Shown here piece by piece: positions 11,871 to 23,361 of a DNA stretch of 64,000 bases. This DNA is from Brugia malayi (taxonomy: Eukaryota; Nematoda; Chromadorea; Rhabditida; Onchocercidae), in contig NW_025062476.1 of NCBI RefSeq assembly GCF_000002995.4, forward strand, positions 13,256,001 to 13,320,000. The letters run 5' to 3'. The position numbers were made by a program, and so were the translations under genes. The notes under the pieces are model-generated. The model ran no database searches, was not told the origin of the DNA, and saw only the letters and a program-made list of their open reading frames with translations. How positions within the stretch are numbered: the first letter of the stretch is position 1; each line of letters starts with the position of its first letter.

Positions 11871-14800
11871 AATCGTTTGCTGATAAACAATTTAAGAAAA
11901 ATAATAAGAGATTAGGCTATATTATGCAAGAGATATCGATAAGTTCAGATCGATCAAATCCACAAGAAATACCTACTTCAAAGATTATGAAAAGCAATCT
12001 GTAAATTATTCCCTCCATTATTTATGTCTTATCATTCCTATTATCACTCTATATTTTCAATTCTTTCTCTATTGCTGATAAAATTAATTTACAAATTCAT
12101 AATATTATTGATTAATTGATAAAATTCTTTTATTACTAGCATATTTCTGAAATGAAACTTTTTAAAAATATTAACAAATCTTAAATTCTTTTTTGCTTTT
12201 TTGATGTTTTAAACCTAATATTTATTTCGAACTTGTAATACTTGTAATAAAAAATATTCAAAACAAATCATTACTGATAATAAAATTATCATTGATCAAA
12301 AAAAAAAAAAACAAATAACTTAATTAATTGCAAAAACAATAATATGCGATTAATCGCTATATATTATTTTCCTTTTTATTAAAATTCATTCTCTTAAATT
12401 ATTAAATATAACTGATGCAAAAGCAAATAAATAACAAAACAAACAAAACAAAGAACTTAAAATTATTACTGACTAGAAAAACACTTTATTTATTTGTTCA
12501 TAATAAGATTATTTAGATAGAAGATGATTGATAATAATAAATAAATAAATAGTAATAAAAAATAAATAAATCAATTAATTAATTAATTAATTAAATAAAC
12601 AATGATAAAGTTAAAGTTAATGAGAAATTTAATGATTAAAATTAATGATAAAATATTACTTTTAGTAACACAGCAAAAAGCTCAACAAGTAATGAGATGA
12701 ATTTGGATGAAACACAAATGTCGCATGCACCACTAACCACAAGTTATATTATCAAATCACCGCGACAAAAACCAAAACAGTATAAATCTTTAATATTATC
12801 ATATTAATTTGATCAATATATTGATTTAAATAGTTTTAAAGTGATCAACAATTAATCAATTATCAATAATCAAAAAGAAAAACGAGAAAAAAGAATTTAT
12901 TATCAAAATAACGATTAATAGATATTATTTCATTACTGTTCAGTTCAGATCATTTGTTTTGTTTTATAACAGATAATAATTGCTTAATTCAAAATATTCA
13001 CTTATTTTTAATCATAAAATCTATCACATTCAATCATAATTAGCAATAAATTTAATAAATTCTTAATTTTTTTTTAAAAAAAAAAAAAATTGATAATGAC
13101 AAAAAAGTGGAAGAAAGAAAACTAACAAAATTACTGAAAGTAGATTTGTAAAAAAATTTTAAATTTAAACTTTATTAAATCTACTTTATTGATATTTGAA
13201 ATTACCATTAATTAATTAATAGTAATTATATTTGAAATTATTTAAATTATAGAGCAGTTGCAATTTATTTTACACCAATGAAACAGCGACCTGAAATAGC
13301 ATTAACTGAAATGCAATTATGCAATGATGCTGATGTACCACTTTTATTTAAACTTTGCTCCGATGCGACATCCAGTATTACGGTTATTAATATTATTCTC
13401 AAAAATTATCATTATCATTAACACCATTATTATTATTAATTGTTATTATCGTTACTAATTATTACTATTATTATTGTTACTATTGCTATTATCATTAATT
13501 ATTATTGTTAGTAATACTGCAATTATTATCATTGCAATCAATATTATTATTTATTGATTAATGTGATCAATTTTTATTTAATGCTCTCCTAAATTTTTAA
13601 TGCTAATTATTATATTAATTTCAATTAATAAAATTAATAATACTAATATAGTAATACTAATAAAATTACCAAAAATACTAATAAAATTAGTATTTCTTTT
13701 GAAATAATAATATTTAATTTATAATCTTTCTTTTTTTTTTGATATATTTATATAGGCAACACCAGCTGGAAGTGGTTGTATTCCGCCACGTGCGGAGCAA
13801 CGTTGTTTTTTAACTTGGCGACGAACAAAACAACAACAGCAATTACAAAAAGATATAAAAACATCAAAATTAATTTTAGTTACAAATTTTGTTGAACAAG
13901 AAATTGATAACAATCAAACAATTGTAACTAAATTAATAGGTAAATAAAAAAATTAGAAATATTAAAAAATGATCTTATTATAATAGATAAAAATATATGA
14001 AAGACAATATAAATTCTAAAATTTTATTAAATATATATTAGAATTGTAAAATATCTAATTTTTGTAAATTTCAATTTTTTTTTTTTTTGATGAATTATTT
14101 GTTAAATTTAATATAATATTTAGGGTAAATTGATAAATTTAATGATATAATAAATGTAGTTAAAATTTGGTTAAATCGATAAATTTAATATAACAGACTG
14201 ATAAATTTAATGCAATAATTAAAAACTTCTAGATAAATGATAAATTCAATGTAATAATATATAAGATTTCTAGGTTAAGTCAATTTTTAAAAATCGCCCT
14301 TTTTATTAAAAATTCTAGGTAGAATGATAAATTTAATTTGTAAAACAAAAGATTTCTAGATTAAGTCATTTTTTTACAATTAACTTTCTAATTTTGTTTG
14401 AACCTAGGCCATTTTTCAATGACTGTATAATTTGATAAATGTGAATTTTTTATCACTCAGATTACAACGAATACAACATTTCTGCCTTATATATTATTAT
14501 CTCATATCATAATTTTAAAATATTTTTATCATAACTTTAAAATATTGATATTTTCATTTGAAATAATTTACATAAATATATATAATGAATGATTTACTTT
14601 ACCTTGTTTTTCTTGACTTTGCAGCACGAATACATTCAGAAGGAGAAGGAACAGAGAGACAAATACCATTAATGAAATTTACATTTGAAAGAAAAGAATT
14701 GATCACATCATCTGAAACATTAAGTTATCAAACGAATAACACTAATATGTAAGGTTTAGTTCTTCTAACTATACTTATAATATTAATAATTTTTTTTTTC

Positions 14801-15204
14801 TTTCTATTCCGGAAATCATATTAATTTCCGGCAAAAATAGTATCAGTGTCGTCATACTGTTACTCAATTATGCAATATTAATATTGTAATAAACAGCAAA
14901 TTGAAAAATTCCATTAATCTGAAAAATTATTATATCTTACATTCATAAAAGTTATTTTAAATTGCTATAATTCATGAAAAATCTATGAATGGAATAAATA
15001 TTAAAATTGTATAAAATATTAAAATTGACTTCAAAAACAACAAAATATTTATTTGATTGTAGAGAAACAGCGAAAATAAATTATGATCGAGAGGAAGCAT
15101 TAAAAGAATTAAATAATTTCATTCAATGGTTCCAGCTACATCCATTGGAAACAATGATGCTACTATTATTCTTTATTGCATTATTTGTCGCAATTTTTAA
15201 TTAA
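11871..15204 (+). CDS. Tail-anchored MSP-domain (VAP-like) protein
   Basis: Six exons with matching phases: 11871-12000 (ATG 11924), 12666-12779, 13253-13382, 13756-13939, 14625-14748 and 15063-15204, giving 256 aa. A polar Ser/Thr-rich N-terminus (~70 aa) precedes an MSP-type beta domain: AVAIYFTPMKQRPEIALTEM, QLCNDADVPLLFKLCSDATS, then TATPAGSGCIPPRAEQRC. This matches the MSP/VAP pattern of a beta-strand, 'N x ... vpvlFKl', and 'tpagsGvIpP'. The domain then has a Gln-rich loop (TKQQQQLQKD) and continues LILVTNFVE. A linker leads to a single C-terminal hydrophobic helix, LETMMLLLFFIALFVAIFN, ending at the stop, as in tail-anchored ER proteins. By family it could tether ER contacts via FFAT-like motifs; the motif-binding basic face was not checked. 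The frame is open upstream of the ATG to the acceptor at 11870, so a further 5' exon is possible. Confidence 0.72.
14809..14831. other. CCGGAAAT/ATTTCCGG hairpin in MSP-gene intron 5
   Basis: A perfect 8-bp inverted repeat (CCGGAAAT at 14809-14816, ATTTCCGG at 14824-14831) with a 7-nt loop, just after the exon-5 donor. It could affect local RNA structure or be chance; no family is recognised. Confidence 0.35.
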
Positions 15205-16290
15205 ATATTATAAAATAAATTTATCAATTTTCATCTCAAATAATAACATTTTAAATTGTTTTCGTACAATTATTTTCTCATTTTGAAACAATTAATTAAT
15301 TTTTCATTACCAAAAATTATGTTTGTTTGATTTATAAATTTAATGAACAGTTTGTTTTAATATTTCGAAAAATAACATTCATCTAATTTCTGCATCACTA
15401 CAGATATGAGTCACGTCTCCGACAACATTACGTCTTACAACATTCGTCTAATTTCTGCGTCACGTCTCCGATAATATTACGTTTCACAACATCCACCTAA
15501 TTTCTGCATCACGTACAGATATGCGTCACGTCTCCGATAATATTACGTTTCACAATATCCACCTAATTTCTGCATCACGCAGATACGAATCACGTCTCCG
15601 ATAACATTACGTCTTACAACATTCGTCTAATTTCTGCGTCACGTCTCCGATAATATTACGTTACGTAACACTCGTCTAATTCCTACATCGTCCCGTAATT
15701 TCGGTTTTGTTTTTTGGACGTCCGCAAAATATTATCTTTAATGCTAGCATCTCCAAATTTATATATCATTTATTATCATTTGATAATTCATAATATTTCT
15801 ACTGTATTAATTAATTCCACAAATTTGTAAATAAAAATCAGATCAGAAGAAAGAAAAAGAAGAAGAAATCATAAAAAATATATCATATGCCATATAATAA
15901 TTAAACAAAAAAAAAAAAAAAAAAAAGAGAAAAACATTAGTATTTCTGGTAAAAAAGAAAGAACCAATTACAAATATATATTTTCATATTATTACTTCTC
16001 AAATACAACCAGTCATTCTTTTCTGTAAACAAATAAATAAAATAAAATAAAAAAAGAAAAGAAAAAGAAATTTACTGAGTGGTATTTAACGGTTTGTTGC
16101 TTTTTTCACATATTCAATTATTTGTCAAAAATTTGCAATGCATTTATTTCTTCATATTTCCTTCTCATATCAGGTTGTTTTTTTCATGAATTACTGACAA
16201 TTTTATCATTATTGTTGGACATATCTTTTTTTTTGTACTTTTTCTTAAGTATACATTAAGAATAAAGTAATTAAATGAGAAATCATATTT

Positions 16291-16328
<38 letters not shown>

Positions 16329-16448
16329 TGTTATTATTTTTTTGATTAAATGGTTAGGGAAGCAGTGTTTGCGCAAAATATTATAGATATTATTCTGATG
16401 AATATAATTTTCAATTAATTGCAGTATTTTTTTTTTGTTTTGTTTTCA
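15205..16448 (+). other. Intergenic spacer with CGTCTCCGATAA repeat
   Basis: This is the 3' flank of the MSP gene and 5' flank of the first RING-CH gene. Apart from the repeat at 15390-15690 and homopolymers (for example a long T run ending near 16322), nothing recognisable is present. Confidence 0.6.
15390..15690. repeat. Irregular tandem repeat with CGTCTCCGATAATATTACG core
   Basis: Five to six copies of modules containing CTAATTTCTGCATCACG, CGTCTCCGATAATATTACG and TTTCACAACATCCAC in variable combinations. Some copies have an extra CAGATATGCGTCACG insertion, so lengths vary. It is CpG-rich against its surroundings and lies in the probable 3' flank of the MSP gene. Confidence 0.75.
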
Positions 16449-16469
16449 GGATTCGAATTTCTTGATAAA

Positions 16470-17681
16470 ATGGAAGAAGAAATAAGAGGTGCAATACTAC
16501 CGAATAATAGCACTACTACTACTACTAATAGAAGTAATAGTAGTAGTAGTATCAGTAATACTAGTACTAGGAAATTATCATATTTATCAAAAGTTGAAAG
16601 CAATATAACAATTCTATCTGGTATATTTCCATTTTCATCTCAAGTTACATCATCGTTATCATCATCATCATTATCATCATTTGATAATATCATGACTGAT
16701 CATTCCAAGGTATGTTCATTTGAAAATTTACATTTTAATATTTTAATTGTTGTTTCTAGAACTAATATTACTATAATTGTGCTTACAAATGTTTATCCCT
16801 TAGATTAATTTGATTATTTAATATTTATCAAATGATGAGATTTATTCAGTAATTCATTAATGCATAATAATATAATAATGGTTGAAAAAAATAGTTTTAC
16901 AATTTTGTAATTTAAATAAATTTAATTGATAATAATGTTAATATCTAGGTTTGTCGATATTGTTTATCAGATGATGAAACTAGTGAATGGTTAGCACCGT
17001 GTAAATGTATTGGAACAATGAAATGGGTTCATTTGAGTTGTTTCGAGCAATGGCTTTCATTTGCGCCTTATGCGATGAAATATAGCTGTGCTATATGCAG
17101 GTGAAAACGTTTGTCGTTTTAATTATTTAGTGAAATTAATTTTTATTTTAACAATTCATTAATGCTTAATAATATAACATTATTCAGCTATTATTATTAT
17201 TATAAATACAGTGTCTTTGATTGGAATTATTATGAAGTTTAATATTATATGAACAATGATGTTAACAAAGTAACTTAACTAGCAAGTTAATACTATTATT
17301 GTTCCTTTTTTTTTTTTTTTTTTTTGAGTCTTCTTTTTAGTTTTCTTATCGATCACCTAACAAATGAATAATAAAGTAATTTCCAGTTATGTGTATCGAC
17401 GTCAATGGAAATTAAAATCTTACAAAAATTGGCATTGGCCACAATTTCATCTACGTATAACCGATCTTTTGGGAATATACTTTGATATAACTCTTACTTA
17501 TCGCATATATCGCTACTTTCCACGTTGTTTGGATAATAGGGTTACATTCTTCCTCTATGCAAGCTATCTTTTGCTTTGGAAATTAGTTGTTCTGAGTAGA
17601 ATAAGACTTAATTTTTATTCAAATATTGTGTATGATATTATTACATCGATATGCTCGTCGAAGGTGCTTGATGCATTGTAA
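16470..17681 (+). CDS. RING-CH (MARCH-type) membrane E3 ubiquitin ligase, copy A
   Basis: Three exons: 16470-16709, 16949-17100 and 17387-17681, with consistent phases, giving 228 aa. The start follows a TTTTCAG acceptor at 16449 by 20 nt, so it is probably trans-spliced. Residues 1-80 are Ser/Thr/Asn-rich, partly encoded by ACT/AGT microsatellites. Residues 82-130 form a C4HC3 RING-CH finger: Cys82, Cys85, Cys98, Cys100, His108, Cys111, Cys127 and Cys130, with WLAPCKC and KWVHLSCFEQW as in MARCH proteins. After the finger come YRRQWKLKSYKNWHWP and hydrophobic stretches (TFFLYASYLLLWKLVVL), compatible with one or two membrane segments. RING-CH proteins recruit E2 enzymes to ubiquitinate membrane proteins. 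The post-RING 'K...W..P' resembles the MARCHF2/3 group. It is paralogous to the next gene. Confidence 0.8.
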
Positions 17682-19088
17682 TCGCTTATTAGTAGTATTA
17701 TTACTTTTTTTTTTTTGTTTGTAATTCCACTATGATGCATTTTTGGTAATTTTTGAAGAATTAGAAGTTTGTAGCTAATTATTTTTAATATTGTTCAAAG
17801 TGAATTAAAAATTTGCTTTAAATCTAAATAAGATCTTCATATAAAATCTCATCTTTATTTGGACCGTGATTTTTATCTTCATTAATCCGATTTTTTTCTT
17901 TTTTTTTTTTTTTTTTTACTCATTTTAAATTGTTTTTATCTCTTCACTCATTTTAAATTGTCTTTCAAATTTCAGTTTTATTAATTAAAAGTCTTTCGAG
18001 TGCGTATTGCACAAAATTCATAATTTATCAAATGATAAGCTTCCTATGCTTTAATAGTGAATATTTTCAAATTATTCATTGTATTGAATAATCATCATCT
18101 GATAGATATATGTATGATTTGTATAAGTATGCGAAAATTTATGAGAAAAAAAAAAGAATAAATATCTTTTATCTTTTATTTATTTAAATTTTTTCACTGT
18201 TTTAATGATGAAATGGTTATCTTTAATGGTTACTGTCTTTTTTAAAACGATAATTAATTAAGTTTACATGAGTTGAGTACTTGAAAACAGGAAATATGTA
18301 AGCAATTTAAAACTTTACCCATTTATGCAGTGCTTCCATACAATTACTTTTGGATAACATTCCTATTGATTAAAAATTTAAGTCGTTATTAATTTTTTTC
18401 TTTAGTTTATTAATTATTAGTACTGTAGTTTATTAGTTTATTCTTTAGTTTATTTGATGGAAATTATTAATTGCGAGAATGAATAGTGTTAATTTTGAAA
18501 CAAAACAAGAACAAAAATATAAGTGCATTATATCATTTTGTTATAGATGGTTCATTTTTTTTTTTTTTTTTTTTGCTATAATTAAATTTATGAATTAAAT
18601 AATTGCCATGTAATTTGATATAAATTATTAATTGAGCGAACAATCATATTATGTTTTTAATTTAAAAATCCAAAAATTATCATATATTTTTGTAATTCTG
18701 CGATGCATCATTACGTGTATTAAATGTACTTTATTTGATGGCTATCTGATGTTTTTTTTTTTTCCGATAAATTATTAAATTTAATATAGTTTATGTTTGA
18801 AAATTTTTGATTGGAGGTATAATGTAGTTATTTTTCTGCATAATATATTTCTCTTAATATGGTTTACATTTTACAATTTTTCAGGTTTTGATTATGCAAA
18901 TGCTATGAATTTTCTTTTTTAAAGAAAAAAAAAATATATTTCAGCTTGATTTAATTTAATGGATAATTTAAGTTTAATAGAGAAAGAAAGGTTGGAGTTT
19001 TGATGAGTACTTTATGAATTAGTTTGAAAATTTAAGTTATAATTTAAATGTTTTTATATTATTTTTTTATAAATGCTTTAATTTTCAG
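17682..19088. other. Spacer between the two RING-CH genes
   Basis: AT-rich with T homopolymers; no exon or RNA gene is recognised. It ends in ATTTTCAG (19081-19088), a likely trans- or cis-splice acceptor for copy B. Confidence 0.55.
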
Positions 19089-19115
19089 TTAAGAAAGTGA
19101 CTGAAAGGAATAGTT

Positions 19116-20102
19116 ATGCATCTTGAAAGTATAAAAAACGATAACTGGAAGATATGCCAATTATTGGATGATAAAACTAATAGTGATGATGATAATGATG
19201 ATCAATTTTCACAAACAAATATGAAGGTAACAATAATGATTATTTCATTGATTTGTTGTAAATAAATTTTAAAAAAGAAAAATTAAGAGAGAAATAAATT
19301 TTGCTATTAGTGATAACAGTTTTTTTTTTTACTTTTTTCTTTTTTTTTATAGATTTGTAGATTTTGTTATGTGGAAGGATCGAATGAAATTGATTGGCTT
19401 AGACCTTGTAAATGTTCTGGTTCAATGTTATGGGTTCATAAGCAATGTTTTAATTTTTGGTTGGGAAAAGCGTCTGGAAGAAGCAAAATACAATGTCAAA
19501 TATGCAAGTAAGATAAATTTTCAATCAAAATTTGAAAGATTCAGAATGAAATTACTAAATCCATCAGAATGAAATTACTAAATGAAAATAACAAATAAAT
19601 TTTTTTAAAGTATTATTAGTAAAAAAAAAAAAAAAGAAGTATAACTTCAGGATGACATATAATCATTTAGAATTTTTATTGTATTTCAACTACTTAACAT
19701 TTGCAATATACTTTTAATGTATATTAGTTGATCAATGTTAATATTGAATATTTAAGTATAACTATTCTATTTTAGCATATATTTTCTTTTTTTTTTATTC
19801 TGAGATAACATTTATCTAAATACTATTACAGATTCAGATATAAGAAATTATTGCTTTTGAAGCCTTGGAAAGAATGGTGTTTACCGGATTTGCATTTATC
19901 ATTTGTTGATGTGTTAGAATTGTTATTCGATGCATACTTTTTATATCGAATGAAATTTATGCATACGATAAATAGGCCAATTTCATTAGTGGTTAGAATA
20001 CTTCGAACATCGTACATTCTTCATCGATTTGGTTTTTATGTGAGAGTTTTCTCAGCTGTTGCATCTTCATTTTTTAGTGTTGTCATTATTGATGCTGTTT
20101 AA
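19116..20102 (+). CDS. RING-CH (MARCH-type) membrane E3 ubiquitin ligase, copy B
   Basis: Three exons: 19116-19226, 19353-19507 and 19832-20102, giving 178 aa. The start is 27 nt after an ATTTTCAG acceptor. A short acidic N-terminus (TNSDDDNDDQ) precedes a RING-CH finger with Cys39, Cys42, Cys56, Cys58, His66, Cys69, Cys85 and Cys88, including DWLRPCKCSG and LWVHKQCFNFW. The tail begins KFRYKKLLLLKPWKEWCLP, very like MARCHF2/3 after the finger, then hydrophobic segments (LSFVDVLELLFDAYFLY; VFSAVASSFFSVVIIDAV). It has the same exon number, same intron positions relative to the finger, and alignable C-termini as copy A, so the two are a tandem duplication. Its N-terminus is about 43 residues shorter. 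It is probably an endomembrane E3 ligase; substrates are unknown. Confidence 0.8.
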
Positions 20103-21834
20103 TTGAAATTAGATTTAATGATTTTCTCCTTTTTTCTTTTTAATATGACAAAATTTTTTTTAATTATGATAGAAATACAGCGAAACCATATTTTTTTATA
20201 TATTCTCTCTGTGATATATTAACATATCTGTGTAATGTATAACTAATGAAACTCATAAAACTAATTTGAAATTGAAAGAACTTAATTGAGCAGTATCAAT
20301 GTAGTAAAGTATCTATTGAGAATCCCGATTTGAATAATTTTGTTTTAATAGAGATGAAAAACAACAAAAAAAAAAAAAAAAAGACTTAAAATGAAGATTA
20401 AGAGAGAGAGAGAGAGTATGTGTATGAAGATTAGAATAAAAATTTAAATTGGTAATTCAAAAGTTATAATAACATAGATTCAGGATTTTTTTCATCGATG
20501 GGAAAGATATTATGTCAGAAATAATAGAGTATAACTATGTTTTCTTTTCTGGTGTAAATAAAATAATGGAAAATGTAAACGGTATGAACAATTATTCATT
20601 TCAAATACAAGAAAAAAAAACAAAGGTGAAATAAATGGTTGATAAGAAAACAAAAAATATATATATAAATTAGTGATGTGTAATTAAATAAAACTGCGCA
20701 TACTTTTTACTGATAAAAGTTTCTTTAATTTTCGAACATTTCAAATATCACTTTGATAATTCACTTATTTCAATATCAATGCATGATCAGAATATTTAAA
20801 ATTAAAATGTTGTTTGTTGTAAAAAATGATTTAATTGCATGAAATTATTTTATGATGTAATAATTTTAACAAATTTTTATTGTGCATGTTTTGTTTAACC
20901 TGTAAAAAATGTTCATTTTTTTGATATGATAAACAAGTTCACTTATCATTGATCTAATTAAAATATTTATCATGTAGTTTTATTTGATTACATTGAATTA
21001 TTTGATAACGATTAAAATTGATTAATCAATATTTTGTTTTAACTCATTACTGTGCATTTTTTGTTATTCAAATAATTGCACTGATTATTTAATAGTATTT
21101 TGTGTATTTATGGTTCATTTTATTTACATTCATTCTTCGTTTTTATTTATTTTATTTTATTTTATTTTATTTATTTACTTATTTTTTTTCATGCTAAAAG
21201 AGAAAAAAATGAGAAAAAAAAATTCACAATTCATACATTATATGTGTAATGTTTTTTCTTAATAATATGAAATAATATTTAAAAAAATACTTAAATAATA
21301 TAATGAAAAAAAAATTCTATTGATTATTGTTTATATATACATATTATATCATTACTTAAGTATAATTGTTTATCGTAATTTTTATTTGTTAAGTTAGCTA
21401 ATAGTGATTAAACAAAGAAACTGAGAAATTATCAGATGAAAGATTAAATAATATAAATATATTTCAATTCATTCATATTATCTTCTCATTAATAAATTTT
21501 GAATAATTTCCCAAAATTATTTCTTTAGTAATTTAATTTTACTACAATATTGTTTTAATTATAGATTTAAAAAAAAAAAGGAAAGCATTGATAAGTGATA
21601 AGTAATATTAAACTATTTTGGTATATAATTTGAAAATTGTTATTTTGAAATAATTTTGAATAAATAATATAATTAAATTAGATGAGAAAATTTTTTTTTT
21701 TTTTTTAAGAGGGATGTTTATAATCTAATTTATGTTTATTTATTAAACAATTGCTTTATTCTTTAATTAGAACAAGTATTATTAATTCATTATTTAATTT
21801 ATTATTTATTTTTAAGCATTGATTTTCAGTTAAA
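20103..21834. other. Spacer, no gene recognised
   Basis: AT-rich 3' flank of RING-CH copy B and 5' flank of SMIM15. It contains short AG and TTTTA microsatellites (20402-20415; 21150-21175). A TTTTCAG acceptor at about 21823-21829, 5 nt before the SMIM15 ATG, suggests trans-splicing. Confidence 0.5.
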
Positions 21835-22403
21835 ATGTTTTTGGATGATTTGAAGGATTATTTGTCGAAATTGTTAGTTTCATTGGTATTATGGATAACT
21901 GATGATCCTGGCTCATTTTTTATGATTTTATTATTATTCATTGCACCATTCCTATTAATTACTGTTATTCTTTCATGGAAACTTCATAAAGCAATTAAAG
22001 TAAGTTTTTTCTTTTCTTTTTTGTTTTTTCAATTTTTAATTTATCAATTTAATCATCAAAAAAAAAAAAAAAAAAAAAAAAGAAGGAAAGAAAGAAAATT
22101 GAAATATTAATTCTAAAAAAAAAATGTTATAAATTAGAAAAGAATTGAGAAATTTTTGAAATCATTAGATCTTGTTGCTATGTTTTTTTTTTCTTTCCTT
22201 TCTTTTTTTTCTTTTTTTTTTTGATCATAAATTAAACTTTATTCTAAATTTGAAATGATATTATGAATATAATGAATTTTTTTTCTCTTTTAATTAATTG
22301 TAAAAGAAGAAATTTAAAAAAAAAAAAGGAAAAAGAATTTTAGATGGAAAAGAAACGTAAAAAGTTGCAGAAAAATAATGTACGACGTAAGAAGAAAGAA
22401 TAA
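21835..22403 (+). CDS. smim15: Small integral membrane protein 15 (SMIM15) orthologue
   Basis: Two exons, 21835-21999 and 22344-22403, both phase 0, giving 74 aa. An acidic N-terminus (MFLDDLKDYLSKLL) leads to DDPGSFFMILLLFIAPFLLI as a single membrane helix, followed by TVILSWKLHKAIK and a Lys/Arg-rich tail ending NNVRRKKKE. Animal SMIM15 has the same size and plan: a short N-terminus, D-P-x-x-F before the helix, a helix ending in LSWKLxKxI, and a Lys-rich coiled tail. Function in the family is poorly known. The second exon was located by its TTTTAG acceptor; without it the frame would read into a translated T tract. Confidence 0.8.
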
Positions 22404-23361
22404 GCAAATTTATCTATGATTATTTTTTTACCTCAAGTATTTCTGTATTTATGTGAAATTTATGAGTAAAAATTTATATCAAAAATTTGAAAGTTGTTTT
22501 TTTCTTTTCTTTTTGTTTTTCATTTATTTCAACAAATTATTATTTTCGATTCAAATTTGTTGTTTCTTTTTCTTTCTGTTTTCTTTTTCAGTTTGTTTAT
22601 GAATGTTTAATATAAATATTTGACAGATTGTTAAGAGTAAGAGCTATTATATATCATAATTTAATCGTTATTTGTTTCAAAATAATTTTTTGAGAATGCC
22701 ATTTTCGAGAATTTATCAGATGGAAATTTATTTTTCAAATACGAGAATAAATATATTTTACACCTAGGAAAAAATGAATAATACTAACAACTGACTGCAC
22801 AAAAGTTTTTGTACTAATTGCAAAAATTGTTTCTTAAAAATTTTTTTTTTTTTTTAGAAAGAATCATTTATTCATTTAAGTACTGAAATAATTTCGAATC
22901 AAATTTTTATTCATTTAAAAGACATTTCAATTATATCAGAATTAAAATTTTATCCATTTAAAAGACATTTCAATTATATAAGAATTAAAATTTTATCCAT
23001 TTAAAAGACATTTCAATTATATCAGAATTAAAATTTTATCCATTTAAAAGACATTTCAATTATATCAGAATTAAAATTTTATCCATTTAAAAGACATTTC
23101 AATTATATCAGAATTAAAATTTTATCCATTTAAAAGACATTTCAATTATATCAGAATTAAAATTTTATCCATTTAAAAGACATTTCAATTATATCAGAAT
23201 TAAAATTTTATTCATTTAAAAGACATTTCAGTTATATCGGAATCAAAATTTTATTTATTTTTTTTTTTTCATACAATTTTAATACTTTTATAAAAAGACA
23301 TTAGCATAAAATATTATTCAAATATGCATACTTTAACAAATTATCATTTTTTTTTTATTTT
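22404..23361. other. Convergent 3' flanks with minisatellite
   Basis: Shared 3' region of SMIM15 (plus) and the SGNH gene (minus). Besides the 43-bp array it is homopolymer-rich and has no recognisable gene. Confidence 0.55.
22880..23250. repeat. 43-bp tandem repeat
   Basis: Seven to eight copies of a 43-bp unit made of TTTCAATTATATCAGAATTA, AAATTTTATC and CATTTAAAAGACA; internal copies are almost identical. It lies just beyond the stop of the minus-strand SGNH gene, so it may be transcribed in its 3' UTR. Confidence 0.9.
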
